Below, in pieces: positions 1-11,884 of a stretch of DNA of 55,216 nucleotides. Made by a program: the position numbers and the translations under genes. The notes below the pieces were generated by a model. It saw nothing but the letters and a program-made list of their open reading frames with translations, ran no database searches and was not told the origin of the DNA. This DNA comes from Branchiostoma floridae (taxonomy: Eukaryota > Chordata > Leptocardii > Amphioxiformes > Branchiostomatidae): the NCBI RefSeq assembly GCF_000003815.2, contig NC_049990.1, positions 20,201,002 through 20,256,217 on the forward strand. The letters are read 5' to 3'. Position 1 is the stretch's first letter. Each line of letters opens with the position of its first letter.

Positions 1-229
1 GAGAATAGACTGCCTGGCATGATTTTTGTTGGTTAGTTCTTGCATATCTAAATAATGCATTTTTTTCTAAATTTTCCATAGTTTCATGAAGTAATGGAAA
101 TTAAGAAACAAATGCACTGCACTGTTAAAAGCAAGATAACATGGCTGTTTATAGTTGTTGCTCTCTGTCATCCATCTAGGATATTCGTATGTGTTTTGTG
201 TATTGCAATGAATGCTGGAACGATTAACG

Positions 230-640
230 TTTCAGTGCCCTCCTTGTTATCTCCTTGAAAAATGGAGATATAGTTTTGCGTGTGTCTGTCTGTCTGCGTG
301 TCTGTCTGTCTGTGTGTTTGTTTGTGTTTCCGGATATTTGTGGTCAGCATAACTGAAGAACCTCTTGATGGATTGCCATGATATTTGGTATGTGGGTAGG
401 TGTTGGAAATTTTTTGGTCAATTCTGGGCCCCCTGGTATGTGACCTTGGTACTGCAGCAGAAATTCATTTTTTTGCATCTTTTGACCTGGATGTGCTAGG
501 GTCTTGATTTTTTGGTGGCAGATAGCTTGTGACGTAAGGAATATGTGGTATATGTTTGGGTCCCCTAGCAGGTTGCTCTGGAACTGCAGCGGCGTTTTTC
601 TCAAAATCTTCTTAGGAGGATAGCTGGACAAGGGAACAAC
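230..640 (+). repeat. Dispersed repeat with TCTG-rich head
   Basis: An AAAATGGAGATATAG head runs into a TCTG/TGTG simple repeat, then GGATATTTGTGGTCAGCAT and a conserved GATATTTGGTATG block, then a CCTTGGTACTGCAGCAGAA block. The same order of blocks recurs at about 1560-1800, 14775-14870 and 34697-34800 on the plus strand and, reversed, at about 10135-10200 and 13150-13262. I do not recognise the family. Confidence 0.6.
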
Positions 641-669
641 AAATTTAGATGTTAGAAACGCATACTCAC

Positions 670-3600
670 CAGCAGCAAGGCATGGTCTATCCAATATCCG
701 GATCTCTTCATGTCCCATTCGCCGTACCAGCCGTACGTCTCTGTCTCGTTGAAGCTTGTGACGTTCACGGACGAATCGTTGATAGGTGTGTACAAGATCC
801 GAGTCCACGTGGTGTTCCCGATGTTGGACACCAGGGGGTTGGTTATGGCAAATGGGACGGAAATCCACTGCAAAAAAAGGTAGACACATAGGACATGTCT
901 GTCTGTCCGGAGGTACTGACAAAAATAAACACTTGTTTGTTCACATTTATTGTTGTAACAGTTCTTACGAAAGTTACTGTGCTTGTGTTGTGTCAATCAA
1001 GATATCCTACTCTTAGGCTACGGCTGTTTTGTGACGTTTTTTTTAATGCATTTTTATCGGGCTTTTTCATTTTCTTTATTGTTTTCTTGATGAAGGCAGC
1101 GAGCCATAAAAAAACAGTACAAAATAGAAAGCCCGATAAAAATGTTTTTAGAATCGTCAAAAAACAACCGGAGTCGAATTTGTGCTTGGAAAATAAAGAT
1201 ATTCATACTAAAGATATTCTTAGGTATCAACATAACATGATGGGACTTACCAGTCCGATGAATATGCAAATCAGCTGGATGATGTCAGTGTAGATGACAG
1301 AGAACAGTCCCCCGAAAAGCGTGTAGGAAACGGCGATGGCGGCTGATATGATGATTGACACGTTGACGTCCAGTCCAAGGATGACAGTCAAGGTCGTGCC
1401 TGAAGATAGAAATAATGCGGTTTTATTTATAAGATTCGGTAGATAGAGATGGAAACAATAGTGAAGAAGTGATTATACCAGTGTGGACTAATGTGTGATG
1501 AAGAGAATACATTAGGGAAGTCGAGCAACGCGTCGCCGACACGTTCGGTTACATGCAGATCATAAAAATGGAGGTATTGTTTTTGGTTTGTCTCTGTGTG
1601 TGTGTCTGTCTGTGCGTGTCTGTGTGTGCTGCTGTTTTCAAATATTTATGGTCAGCATGACTTTGGAACCTCTGGATGACCCTGATGATATTTGGTATGC
1701 GAGGGCAAAAGGAAACGGCGATGTTGGCCCCCTGTTGTGTGACCTTGGTACTACAACAGAACATCCGGTGTTTGTATCGTTTGTCCTGGCTGTTGTGCAT
1801 AGCCTTACATGCCTTATACTAACGCTTGGCGTGTAATCATTAAAGAAACAAATAACTTCATATTCCTGGTCCCTGGTGGTACTTTTTTATGATAACATCG
1901 TTCAGGTGCATGTAGCATTCTTTATTACAATTAACAAGACCGTACCGAGAGCAGCCAGGATGGAGCCGCACCAGCAGACGTCAGCCAGCAGGGCGGGGAT
2001 GAAGAGCAGCCCGCCCATCCTCTCTCCGTACCGCTGCTGGAACGGGTCCAACATCGTCACGTACCCTTCAGAACGCATCTTCTTGGCGAACAGAAGTCCT
2101 CCTGTTTGTTGAGACCAGATATCAATGGTAACCTAATTGCTCTCCAACGGTAATGCTAGTTCACCTTTATCCACTGGGTGACTTTTATCCGTTGTCTTTA
2201 AAAACAGCACATTTAGGAATATTAAGTCTGCGGACAGTGGTTTCAAATTTCCAGTATTTTCAAAATGTTCCCATTTGAAACCACCGTCTGTCGACTTCAT
2301 ATCCCTAAGTACGTTTTTCTTACAAGCAACGAATATAGGTTACCCTCGGATAAAGGTGAACCAGTGTTATATGCTAGTTGTACATAATCCTGGGAACTAA
2401 ATCTACCCTAAAAATTACCCTGCAATCTCAGTACTGGTTGAAACCTGTTCTGATATACTGTTCTTGATTTATTTACAATCCAGGGAATACTACATTGATT
2501 GTCAATTTGATAAGGTAGTGGAATTTCCTTGTTTAATTGTTTTAATTTAATCTAATTTAATTGTTTAAATTCTACAAACTAATCTATTATACAAAAGACA
2601 ATGTTATTTTCCTAGGGCTGTTGGATACTCTCCGAATGGACTTATACTTGTACAATCTTTGGCGGACTTCTGATGTCAAGCCATTTCTTACATGTATGAT
2701 TGTGCTGTCTTATATTCATAAACCAATGGTTATCGCATGTACAGTGATTGCGCTGCCAATATAAATTTGAATTTTCTTCGTTGATCTAATGATAAAATAT
2801 GGATTGGTAGCAAGCAGAGCATGGACAGAACAAAAAAAATGTGTGTCTGTTTAAAGAATCAGATAGATGTCTGTTTCTCTGAACTACACGTGACACCGCT
2901 TACCCAGAAGGAGGCTAGTGGAGTATCCGAATGGAGCTTGGCACCAGATGAGCCCTTGCTTGGGGTCAAAGATCACTTCCGCTGTTCCATTGATGTAGCC
3001 TCCTCCCACCCACGTGGCTGTGAAATGTTTGCGAAAATGTTGATCTTTCTTTGACACAAACATGTTGACAAATGGTCTAGCTAGTGCCAGTCACTGACCT
3101 CATTTTCTGAAGCGAATAAATAGATTCCCATACACAATTTCTCACTATCTCTTACTCTATTTGTGGTGACAACGTCGGCAATTAATCTAATACCCCCGCC
3201 CATAGAGTACTTGCCCTTGCCATGCTAAACCGCTCTGCCTAAAAATATAACGATTAGGATAATAGTTTTTCTATTCGTCACCCCTTTCCGAATGTTAATT
3301 ACAAAGACAACAAATAATACTATAACGTTACAGATTGTATAGTACACTTCAAATAGTTTTGTAGACCGTTTTTTCTACTTTTTCTATACAAGCAGTGGAC
3401 GAGGAATTGCCTAACGTTCTAATAGATAAATAGGCTAGGTCACTTCAACAAGATGAGTAGATGAAAAGGTTAGGGTCACTTTAACAAGATAGCACATACC
3501 AGTCATGGTCATTATCCCAATGACAACTCCGATGTCCCGTCCGGCCAGGATGACCTGCTCGCTCTCCGGGGCGCCCTCGGCCTCCGCCTCCTTCTTCGCC

Positions 3601-3686
3601 CCGCGACGCGCCGCCCACAACCCGATGGCCAAAATCACCAGGTAGAAAACAATAACCGCAATAATTCCCGGGATGTTAACCTCCAT
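670..3686 (-). CDS. SLC5A7: Choline transporter CHT1-like gene, copy A (exons 1-5, cut by window edge)
   Basis: Sodium-coupled high-affinity choline transporter of the SLC5 family. In known animals it sits in the cholinergic presynaptic membrane and supplies choline for acetylcholine synthesis. Five coding exons read on the minus strand: 3686-3500, 3017-2904, 2101-1946, 1399-1251 and 867-670. All have GT/AG borders and they join in frame to 268 codons. Exon 1 encodes the first membrane segment (start [20 protein letters not shown]) and a GRDIG motif. Exon 2 has [13 protein letters not shown], and later QAPFGYS, which keeps the tyrosine equivalent to human Tyr91. Exon 3 has [14 protein letters not shown] and the conserved Trp of the choline pocket. 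Exon 5 starts [11 protein letters not shown] and carries several N-glycosylation sequons. Exons equivalent to 6-10 of copy C are absent between 1 and 669, so they should lie left of the window. Family assignment is firm. Whether this copy is the functional CHT1 orthologue is inferred from the conserved pocket residues. Confidence 0.93.
1010..1180. repeat. Foldback element with TTTTTATCGGGCTTT arms
   Basis: TTTTTATCGGGCTTT near 1051 is matched by its reverse complement near 1127, flanked by further imperfect complementarity (GGCTGTTTTGTGACG against CGTCAAAAAACAACCGGAG). A related foldback sequence with the same GCTGTTTTTG/CAAAAACAGCCGGAGC ends lies at 28675-28795 in a TRPC1 intron. It looks like a small non-autonomous DNA transposon, class unknown. 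Confidence 0.5.
1560..1800 (+). repeat. Second copy of the TCTG-headed dispersed repeat
   Basis: Lies in the intron between exons 3 and 4 of choline transporter copy A. It shows the TCTGTGTG head, the TATTTATGGTCAGCATGA block, GATATTTGGTATG and CCTTGGTACTACAACAGAA, in the same order as at 230-640. Confidence 0.6.
2151..2369. mobile_element. MITE-like palindrome, TTCACCTTTATCC family, copy 1
   Basis: The element begins GCTAGTTCACCTTTATCC and ends with the complement GGATAAAGGTGAACCAG. The interior is palindromic (GTGGTTTCAAAT against ATTTGAAACCACCGTC). It lies in intron 2 of choline transporter copy A. Six further copies occur in this window. Confidence 0.75.
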
Positions 3687-3822
3687 TTTGCTTGATGCAA
3701 AATCTAGACCCTATCGCCAAGAGGTTGGAAGAATGACGACAGAGTTTTCGGATGCTCTTTCGACCCGTTTTTGACCTCGCGCGACTATCCGAAGAATGAC
3801 GGAGAGTTTTGTCGTTCATCCG

Positions 3823-3828
3823 TATATA
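3823..3828 (-). promoter_or_regulatory. Possible TATA box of choline transporter copy A
   Basis: A TATATA string lies about 137 bp upstream of the copy A start codon on the minus strand, in a unique-looking stretch. Position and motif fit a core promoter, but no transcript evidence is available and the motif is short. Confidence 0.25.
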
Positions 3829-3829
3829 G

Positions 3830-5396
3830 TGTTTCTCTCTTGTCGCCTCTCATTGGTTACTTTATCTTGGCAGGACAGTGATGTCTTTTAGATTGACCAA
3901 TCACTCAATATCATCGTGACTGGTAGCTTAGAAGACATGAGATTTTTAAAGAATGTTATACTGAGTACTTCTTCCATACTACGCCGTTCAAAAGCAATGA
4001 GACGTATGACATGGCTGTTTGCAATGTGTCTTATCCTTGTAGTGGGTTTCCTGGTATCCAGTAGTATAGTGAAGACAGAAGAGACCCATGAGCTATAAGA
4101 ATACGACTGGATACCAGACTATGTAGTGGGCATATGAAAAACCGGTACCTTAGGGCTAAGCTAATACTCAGCTAATACAAGCTACGCCTCACTATATTGT
4201 ATTGACATGAAGATACTTTAGGGTTTATAATGCTCATGTATTTGACCCAATAAAACTTCCGTTGTAGTTGCCATGATGATAGCACGTTGTTTTCAACATC
4301 TATTCAACCGTGATTACATATCATTTGTTGAATGGGTGAGGTCAGGAGTCTTTGACATAACATATTAGGATCTATGTTATAGCAAACGTGGTGGTTTTGG
4401 ACTTACAATTTTTGGACTATTTGAAATCAAATAAAAAGAGGATTAACGCAATTTTGTGATAACTTGCGACTGTCGAAGTTCTGCTGAATAACCTTGTCAA
4501 GACTGTCCCGAAGTTTCCAATTGCCAATGCCATATTGTACGTGAAATGACCTAATGTTGTTCCTTTGTGGAAATTATTCCAAGCTTTTAAAGGAGTAGTA
4601 CCCTTCATAGACCTTATTCTTAGCACGATTATAGACACGTGGTATGCCAAGCTTTCTTGACTCTCTCGAGCCACATGACGGTACGTAGTGCTCGGGCTTG
4701 CAAACTTGCCATGAGGTCCAAGCATCTCCTCTTGACAGCCTTCACACAAAACATCGAGCCGAACGTACCAACCCTAAATCTGGATGAATGGAAAACATGA
4801 CCCATTTTGGCATGATTGAACCTAACCAGAGGCTGGGCAAGGAGGTGTAAGTCTCTAAATATGGAGAAGTGGGATACGAAAGCGGTCAAACTGGATACGA
4901 AGAATAGATATGCAACAACTGTCCTCAACTCACTTAGACAAACACCCAAGTTGACCTGGAGGAGTGTACTTGCGTCATGCAATGTAAATGTGGTATCATC
5001 AAAACGGTTATGTCAATCAGAATGCAATGACAGACGGAGTACACGGTTTCTTTTCACTAAAAGTCATGACCGTTGGGGACAACAAAATCCTCACCAACAT
5101 AAATCAACTGTTGGAGCACCAAACGGACAAACAAGACAAACATCGTCCGCATACATCAGATGGCTTACATCAGACCTCGGCTCGATTTAGCTTTAAACTT
5201 AGTTTGACCGCCGCCAAGTTGACGTAGATTTGCGGTAAGGTCATGACCTAACCTCAACGTCATGTCCACTTTTTCATATCAGATTACCCAGTTTTGCTTG
5301 GACGAGGAAGAAAGATGAGGCTTGAAAAACAATGCAGATGCTCACCCCAAATGACCAATGATCGTAGTGCTCTGGTCAACCGAACGCATCTATAAC
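3830..5396. other. Intergenic stretch, no gene recognised
   Basis: Open frames up to 124 codons occur (4816-5190 plus, 4629-4982 minus, 4417-4749 minus). None shows a familiar domain, a plausible exon series or homology to its neighbours. I see no RNA gene and no clear terminal repeats. Confidence 0.5.
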
Positions 5397-5745
5397 TAGG
5401 GGTGGGTGCCGGTACAGAAATTCAAGGTTCAGTTCAGGTCCATGTACGGACCTGAACCTGGACCTGATTGTATGTGAAAACTTGTGAATGGGTGATACGC
5501 AAAACATTGGTCCATTTCGCTACAAAGGAATGTGTTTGATTCACTAATTGCCGCTATAAATTTAGACCATGTTTGACTGTAGAAACTTGTAAATTGTTCG
5601 GCTCCTCTACTTCACTCTTGCTACTTTCTTGGACCGGTAACCCGAAAACACGTGAACGCATGCCAGTATAATATGTTCATTTTCCAATCGATCCAAAATC
5701 TGGTCCACTGTTGTTTTTTTTCAATCTCACTAAGATACGATCTTC
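5397..5745. repeat. Dispersed repeat with GGTGGGTGCCGGTAC head
   Basis: Begins AGGGGTGGGTGCCGGTACAG, then passes through CAGGTCC/GGACCTG blocks, CCATTTCGCTACAAAGGA and ATCCAAAATCTGGTCCACTG. The same series of blocks is found at 47888-48270, and a more diverged head (GGGGTGGGCATCGGTAC) at 30712-31040. It is probably a DNA transposon remnant. I could not assign a class. Confidence 0.6.
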
Positions 5746-5823
5746 TTGTGTTCAATTGACGAATATGACTCACTCGGTTGGTAACCAAGACCCTTACTGT
5801 TTAACAAGAACGAGGATGAATCC

Positions 5824-5884
5824 TAGGGTCAAATGTCACTTCCGCTGTTCCATTAATAAAGCCTCCTCCCCATGACCCACGCTG
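5824..5884 (-). pseudogene. Broken exon 2 of choline transporter copy B
   Basis: The minus strand reads an exon-2-like segment with an AG acceptor and the GGGFINGTAEVTFDP equivalent of the [15 protein letters not shown] block. A 4-nt insertion (CATG) after the TGGGT of the TWV codons shifts the frame, and homology stops just after the FDP codons, so the second half of the exon and its donor are missing. Flanking intron sequence up to about 6070 still resembles copy A intron 1, including a near copy of TTACTCTATTTGTGG. No copy B exons 3-10 are visible, so this is a decayed duplicate. Confidence 0.8.
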
Positions 5885-6069
5885 CTGCGATAACAGCGCT
5901 GTGTTGAAATGCTGATCACCCCCGTAAAACAAACAAGTTGTCAACATCATCGGCCAGTCGTTGACCCCCAAGCGTGCGGTCGACAAAATATAGGGTCGAC
6001 GCCATTTTCCACCGCTAAAGTCGACCGCGTTCCCGTGTGCATTTCTCACCAACGCTTTACTCTATTTGT

Positions 6070-7700
6070 GGCGATAACCATTAATTAGAAACAAAACACT
6101 CCCTGTTGTTTACTATGGCCTGTGTAAGAGTTGCTGATGCTTCGGTATGAAAACCTCCGATGTAGACGGTATGGTTCATGCTTTGTTGCATGCTTAACCA
6201 TTTTTCGCTACTACGACAGAGCCTGCTCAAAATGACGTCGATGCCATGAGCACAACAGGGACAGACTTTTTTTATCGTAATCTTTATTTCTATTTTCAAG
6301 GGCAACACACAAAACATAAATTTGAAATAATATTTGGTCATTTTCTCAGCCGAATTATGAATGCACGATATATGAATCCCCACTTCAACAGACTTGAACC
6401 GATACTAATTATGATTAAAACAAATTAAAGTTCAACGTAGCAAAATAAGACAGGAAGAAGAAAAAACAAATAAAACGATTGCTGCCGGCATTGATGAACT
6501 GTCTTAATTGAGTTTTGATAGCAGTCCATGTAATTTACTTCGTGTATTCAACCCTCCGTTGCCTCAGCCTCCAGACGTTAATCATCTTCTACTCAACACG
6601 AACGGATGTACACATTCCAGAATAAATATATCTGTCTACGTCGGTCATTGTAAGTCCTTCATTACGTACGATTCAGCACTTTTCAATCTTCTAATCTCTA
6701 TTCATTAAATCAACATTACAGAGTTACCCCTTAGCAGTAGTACTTCTGAATACCGTTGATATTGCAGTATGGAGTAAAATCACATTAAGGCCTACGTCAC
6801 ATTTCCAAAGCGGGGCCCGTCCGGGCAGCTTTCGTGACCGAAAATTTAATAATGATGATATAAAAGGCACGTGCCAAAATCCATCAGACGGAAAGAGAAT
6901 AGTCGTGGGCTTTCTTTGTGTATATTTCTACGTATACTTTTCTATTTTTCCTTTACGTACATCCCGGCCGTATCCGTTTGGAACTGTGACGTTAGCCTAA
7001 ATTACCAGGATCTAAGTATTAAAAATGAATGTTTGTTGGGAAGTAAATTTATTGATATAGATAGTACATGATTTCCTTTATCATTTACAGGGTTTGTCAT
7101 TCTAAAGGTACTTTAAATAAGCACTCATGGCATGCGCTTGACCAAAGATATCTGGTACAGATGTATTTGCGACAAACCAACAATGAATGAATCATGATGG
7201 CATTTCCAGGTCATCCAGTCCCACTGTATTTGTTCCTGTCCGGGTGACAACTATGTGTTTTAAACTTACAGGGGCAACATATCGATACCAGAAACAGTGT
7301 ATGTTTGGTTCAATGTATACGTGCATCAAATACTACTCCATGTATCATCGTTGTTGAATTTGATCAGAAGATGTTATCATTTGGTGTAGTTAGATCTTAA
7401 ATCTCTTATATCATGAGTATCATGATGGGTAATGATAAGCATTAACCATCCTTGATTACCACTAAGCACCAAGAAGCCACGTCTAGCGTATACGTAAACT
7501 GATGAGGGCAACAACAACAACAACTATGCTCTTTTAGAATGTTGTTGTAAATACAATGGATATTCTGATGAAAAGGCTATGTTTTGACATTGATTCGTCT
7601 AAAACTCACAAAAATGAAAAACAAGTTGAAATTATTTAGTCTCTAGACAAAAATGATTTCAGTGAAATTTCGTAGCGTAGAATGGCCGAGTAACCAAGCG
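6070..7700. other. Intergenic stretch, nothing recognised
   Basis: AT-rich sequence with only short open frames and no match to the exon series of the neighbouring genes. I see no clear inverted-repeat element and no RNA gene. Confidence 0.4.
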
Positions 7701-7703
7701 AGC

Positions 7704-7750
7704 ATACGAGGGGTGATCAATAAGTCCTCGGCCTCACCAAGAAATAACAA
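7704..7750 (+). mobile_element. Lone mariner-like terminal repeat
   Basis: ACGAGGGGTGATCAATAAGT resembles a mariner terminal inverted repeat of the kind that bounds the element at 47022-47599 (ACGAGGGGCGTGCAATAAGC). I found no matching right end nearby. The 197-codon open frame running through it shows no transposase motifs. It is probably a truncated relic. Confidence 0.4.
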
Positions 7751-8471
7751 GCACAACTTAGATTTTCAGGCGGAACTTCATAGTATGAAGTCTTTTATCA
7801 ATATCCTCCAAATTTTAAATCATTGGAGTCATTACTTTTCAGGCATTCGTTTTTTCTACACGTTCACACGTTCGATTTCTGCGTTGACGTGTTCTTGGAA
7901 AACTTTGCACGTAACATTAACTTCACTCACTACACGCAGGTGTAAAATGGGGGCCGGCCAATGGGGGGAGGCAAAAGGCAGTAGAAGGGGAGGGATTGGC
8001 TCCATCTTCCAATACCGTGCCCTAGACACAGTGTATAACAACCCAATGTCCCTTTGGCCTGAAAATGGCTATGAGACTACATTTAACTTTACACATAAAT
8101 TGTCTATGAGAAAAGGGCAGATTGTTTTAGAAATTGCTGGGTTAGATTTGAGGACTACTGTTCAAAGTACACATACAATAGGTCAACGCAGGGTGATATA
8201 TGTCACACAACATTCGTTTCTTCATCAGAAGCTTAAAATCGGCTAGTAGGCCGCTTTTCCCTGAAGTCACAAGGGAAGAGGTAAGGGTCAGGTAAAGGTA
8301 CAGATTACATCATTTGAGTCCTAAAAAGTCTATAAACATTATGTATTATCACACATACATATGGTACAAAAGACATACCGGTGGAAGCTTGTATAGGTCC
8401 ATGTCCTTTTGTTTTGGTATATCTGTCGTTTAGGTCACATAGGTCGTGCGACCGTCGTACGATTTTGATGC

Positions 8472-9864
8472 CATTTTGACACAGGACAAATCCCCCAAGA
8501 CTGGAGGGATGCAAACATATGCGCAATTTTCAAAAAGGGAGACAGAGCGGTCCCCAGTAACTACAGACCTGTTTCACTTACCTGTATTTCCTGTAAACTA
8601 CTCGAACACATTATCCATAGCCATATCATGAAACACTTTGAAGGCCACAATATACTTACAGACTACCAGCATGGATTCAGGGCAAAGCGATCCACAGAAA
8701 CACAGCTTATTTTAACAATTCACGACATAGCTGGGGCACTGAACAATAAAAGACAGGTGGATCTAGCAATACTTGATTTCACTAAAGCCTTTGACAAAGT
8801 CCCACATAGCAGACTCATATCAAAACTGGAGTACTATGGAATTCAAGGTACTACATTAAACTGGTTAAAGGCTTTCCTGACGAACAGAGAGCAAACGGTA
8901 GTGGTTGAAGGGAAGGCCTCAGCTCCAGTTAAAGTAGCGTCTGGAGTTCCGCAAGGGACTGTCCTGGGACCATTGCTAATCCTATTGTACATAAACGACT
9001 TGCCAGACCAGCTCGATTCAAGTGTGAGGTTATTCGCCGATGATTGTCTGCTATATATAGAGGTATCCACACAAAATGATTCACAAGTTCTTCAGAAAGA
9101 TCTGAACACCCTGGAAGAATGGCAAAGGAAATGGCTTATGCAGTTCAATCCTGATAAGTGCTATATCATGCACATAACGAACAAACGCACACCAAATGTG
9201 TCCCCTTACCAGTTTTGTGGTCAGACATTAGCAACCACGAAAAGCCACCCATACCTAGGTGTTACGTTAACAACTGGGCTGAAGTAGGGTGTCCATGTTA
9301 ACAAAATAACAACCAAGGCTAAACAGACATTGGGAGTGATCAAACGCAACTTGTGGGCATGCCCAGCCAGGGTAAAATCACTTGCTTACACATCACTGGT
9401 AAGACCTAACCTTGAATATGCTGCAACAGTATGGGATCCGTATACAAAGAAAGACAAAGATAAACTTGAATGGGTACAGAACCAAGCTGCCAGATTCTGT
9501 ACAAACAACTATAACAGGGATGCTAGTGTTACCAAAATGAAAACAGATCTGCAGTGGACATCACTTGAAGACAGAAGGAAAAGGTCTAGACTTTGCATGA
9601 TGTACAAAATGACCAATAGACTGGTGGACGTACCAACTGATAAGTATCTAATACCAGCTCAAAAACGAGCAAGAAACAGCCATGACTTCAAATACAAGAG
9701 TTACCAACCTAGGATTGATGTGTTCAAAAATTCGCATTTTCCCAGAACTATCGTAGAGTGGAATTTGTTATCACCAAGCACAGTAGGGGCATCTTCTCTG
9801 AATAGCTTCAAAGAACGCTTGCAGATAGATGTGCAAAAGTTAGGTGTGACGGGTCGTTCGGTGT
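8472..9864 (+). pseudogene. Non-LTR retrotransposon reverse transcriptase, 5'-truncated, one in-frame stop
   Basis: A single frame encodes the reverse transcriptase core of a LINE (CR1/Jockey-like by overall look). It enters at about GQIPQDWRDANICAIFKKGD, continues through NYRPVSLT, QHGFR, DFTKAFDKVPH, SGVPQGTVLGPLL and the catalytic FADD motif, then a LINE tail region including VRPNLEYAATVWDP. A TAG at 9285-9287 interrupts the frame and translation would resume in the same frame. The endonuclease domain and any ORF1 are absent, as expected of 5'-truncated LINE copies. It cannot be autonomous as it stands. The exact clade is uncertain. Confidence 0.9.
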
Positions 9865-9939
9865 AATATAACCAGCTGCTGCCGCGCCGCGTGCCTGCGA
9901 AGCTGGTGTGTTACGCCGAACGGCGGTTATACCGGCTAT

Positions 9940-9965
9940 ATAGATACAGATACAGATACAGATAG
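9940..9965 (+). repeat. GATACA microsatellite tail of the LINE
   Basis: About four GATACA units lie some 75 bp after the reverse transcriptase stop codon. Short tandem tails rather than poly(A) are typical of CR1-like LINE 3' ends, so this probably marks the 3' end of the inserted copy. Confidence 0.6.
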
Positions 9966-10840
9966 AATTTGGAAGCAGGCCGTGACAGAACTAACCACCG
10001 TCATGCATCATTTTGTGTACCATATTTAAGACAGTTGAACTTTGCAGGAGAAGACGTGTATTTTTGTCCTCCAAATTGCCAAAAGTTAGCGATCGTGCGA
10101 TGATCGCACGACCTATGTGACCGCGCCCTTACCAATTTACACACCAAATATCATCACGATGCAATAGTTATGCTGACTACAAATATCCAGGAACCAAAAA
10201 ACACTCAAAACTGTGACTGTTACAGTACTTCCATTCTTTAAGAAGGGTATAGAATGGGACAGGCACTTCTGCACTTAAATATAGTGCCGGGTCGTTCTCA
10301 GTTTGAATTTGAACAACAACATTTGGTAGAAAGTAGGTCAAGTGTACCAGACAGTGCTAGTGTGTACTTTAGACTTGATTTTCATGTCTCTACTAAGCGC
10401 GACGCCACTCAGCAAACTTCATTGTTTGGTTACTGTGGTATGTTTGACATGAAAATCGTGTCTGAAATACCCTGTACAACATTGCTACACACTCGAACAT
10501 GGCTACATGCTTGATAGTACACACTCTTAACCAATCTTTGTTTACTATAACATCGTGTTGTCGAAATTTCACCCAGAATTGAGAATAGCTCGGTACCATA
10601 GCCGCATGTTTTCCGTGACAGGGGCATGGAGTTTGGACAATAAAATATTTATTGTACAACAATTGTACAAGGTACAAAGTATGGCATCAACTGGAACATA
10701 ACTACAGTTCTGTAGCTATAACGTTATAACGTTACCATACATATAGGGATTGTCGCATATCTTTATGTATGAAGAGCCCAATACTCATATCGAGAGGAAT
10801 ATGGGGTGACCTGATGTGCTTGGCTAAAAACGCATTGAGG

Positions 10841-11000
10841 TGGTATCGCACTGCACTCTGGGCACCGACACTGCGGGGTTCGAAAGATTACTCAACGAAT
10901 TTTGGGGATAAAGAACGGATTTTCTTACATTTTGTGTATTTTGTTTGTCTTCTAAGTAATACAAAACTTTACCAGTCGCGCAGCAATAAAGGGATCGTGA
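10841..11000 (+). repeat. Dispersed repeat shared with 44728-44850
   Basis: The blocks CACTGCACTCTGGGCACCG, CACTGCGGGGTTCGAAAGAT, TACTCAACGAATTT and TTTTGTGTATT recur in the same order at 44728-44850. No coding content is seen and the family is unknown. Confidence 0.55.
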
Positions 11001-11090
11001 GATACAGCTGCGAACAACATAACAACCCTAACTACAATACTCCGTCAGGAGGTGTCCGGTCCTTCTCAGAGGTAACACACAAAAACTCAC

Positions 11091-11268
11091 CAGTCATGGT
11101 CATGAACCCGACGAAGACGCCGATGTCTCTCCCGGCCAGTATGACCTGTTGGCTCTCTGGGCTTTCGTCTTTCTTCTGCTCGCCTCGCCTCGCGGCCCAC
11201 AGCCCGATAGCAAGGATCAGCAGGTAAAACACTACTATGGCAATAATACCAGGGACGTTAACAGCCAT
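11091..11268 (-). pseudogene. Intact exon 1 of choline transporter copy B
   Basis: Reads [20 protein letters not shown], then a short charged linker and GRDIGVFVGFMTMT, and ends in a phase-1 GTGAGT donor, exactly as in copies A and C. The exon is open and undamaged, 59 codons plus one base. The only recognisable continuation is the frameshifted partial exon 2 at 5824-5884, about 5.2 kb downstream on this strand, and no later exons are found. I therefore call copy B a pseudogene whose first exon has not yet decayed. A short transcript from it cannot be excluded. Confidence 0.82.
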
Positions 11269-11495
11269 TTTGTATAAACTACTCTTCCAAACGCAAAATT
11301 TCAAGGACTGTTGTTGAAGGCAACCTAACTCTGTAATACCTAAGACCACAGTGTGAAGTACACAATAGTTATACGTTAGTTATCAATTTCAAGTGATCTA
11401 CCAATGGGAACAGTATTTCTGCTGCTTTAGCCAATTAGCGTCCACCAAAGAATCACTCCATCTGTTTAAAGTCTACTTTTCTTACATCATCCTAA

Positions 11496-11498
<3 letters not shown>

Positions 11499-11564
<66 letters not shown>

Positions 11565-11571
11565 TAGGTAG
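11499..11571. repeat. (TA)n(GA)n microsatellite
   Basis: About 30 bp of TA repeats run directly into about 30 bp of GA repeats. Purine and TA tracts of this kind are polymorphic and give spurious open frames. Confidence 0.95.
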
Positions 11572-11884
11572 AGAGATAGGTTGAATGATTGCAATATCAT
11601 CCCAAATATAAATGTATGACTGACAAGACAACAAAACAAATAAAGCGTAAAAAGGTTCGTTTTTAACTATGGGAAATGGAATGGGGTTGTTATTAACATG
11701 TAGTACCTTGTAGTACCTTATCTAACCACTAACATGTTTGAGATGGAATGTTTAACTTGAATGTTTAAAAGTTTACCAAACTCTACGTGTACAAACAGAC
11801 CAGAGTTCATGTCCTTACTTAACGATCATGCCAACCCTTTTGTTACACAGTGGGGTTATATTTACACTTCTAATTCTAGGTCTT

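Noticed and set aside
4417-5190. Three open frames of 110-124 codons between copies A and B
   Set aside because: No family resemblance, no splice-linked partners and no repeat relationship. They are consistent with chance.
7653-8246. 197-codon open frame on the plus strand
   Set aside because: No recognisable domain. It runs through a mariner-like terminal repeat and low-conservation sequence, and I see no exon partners.
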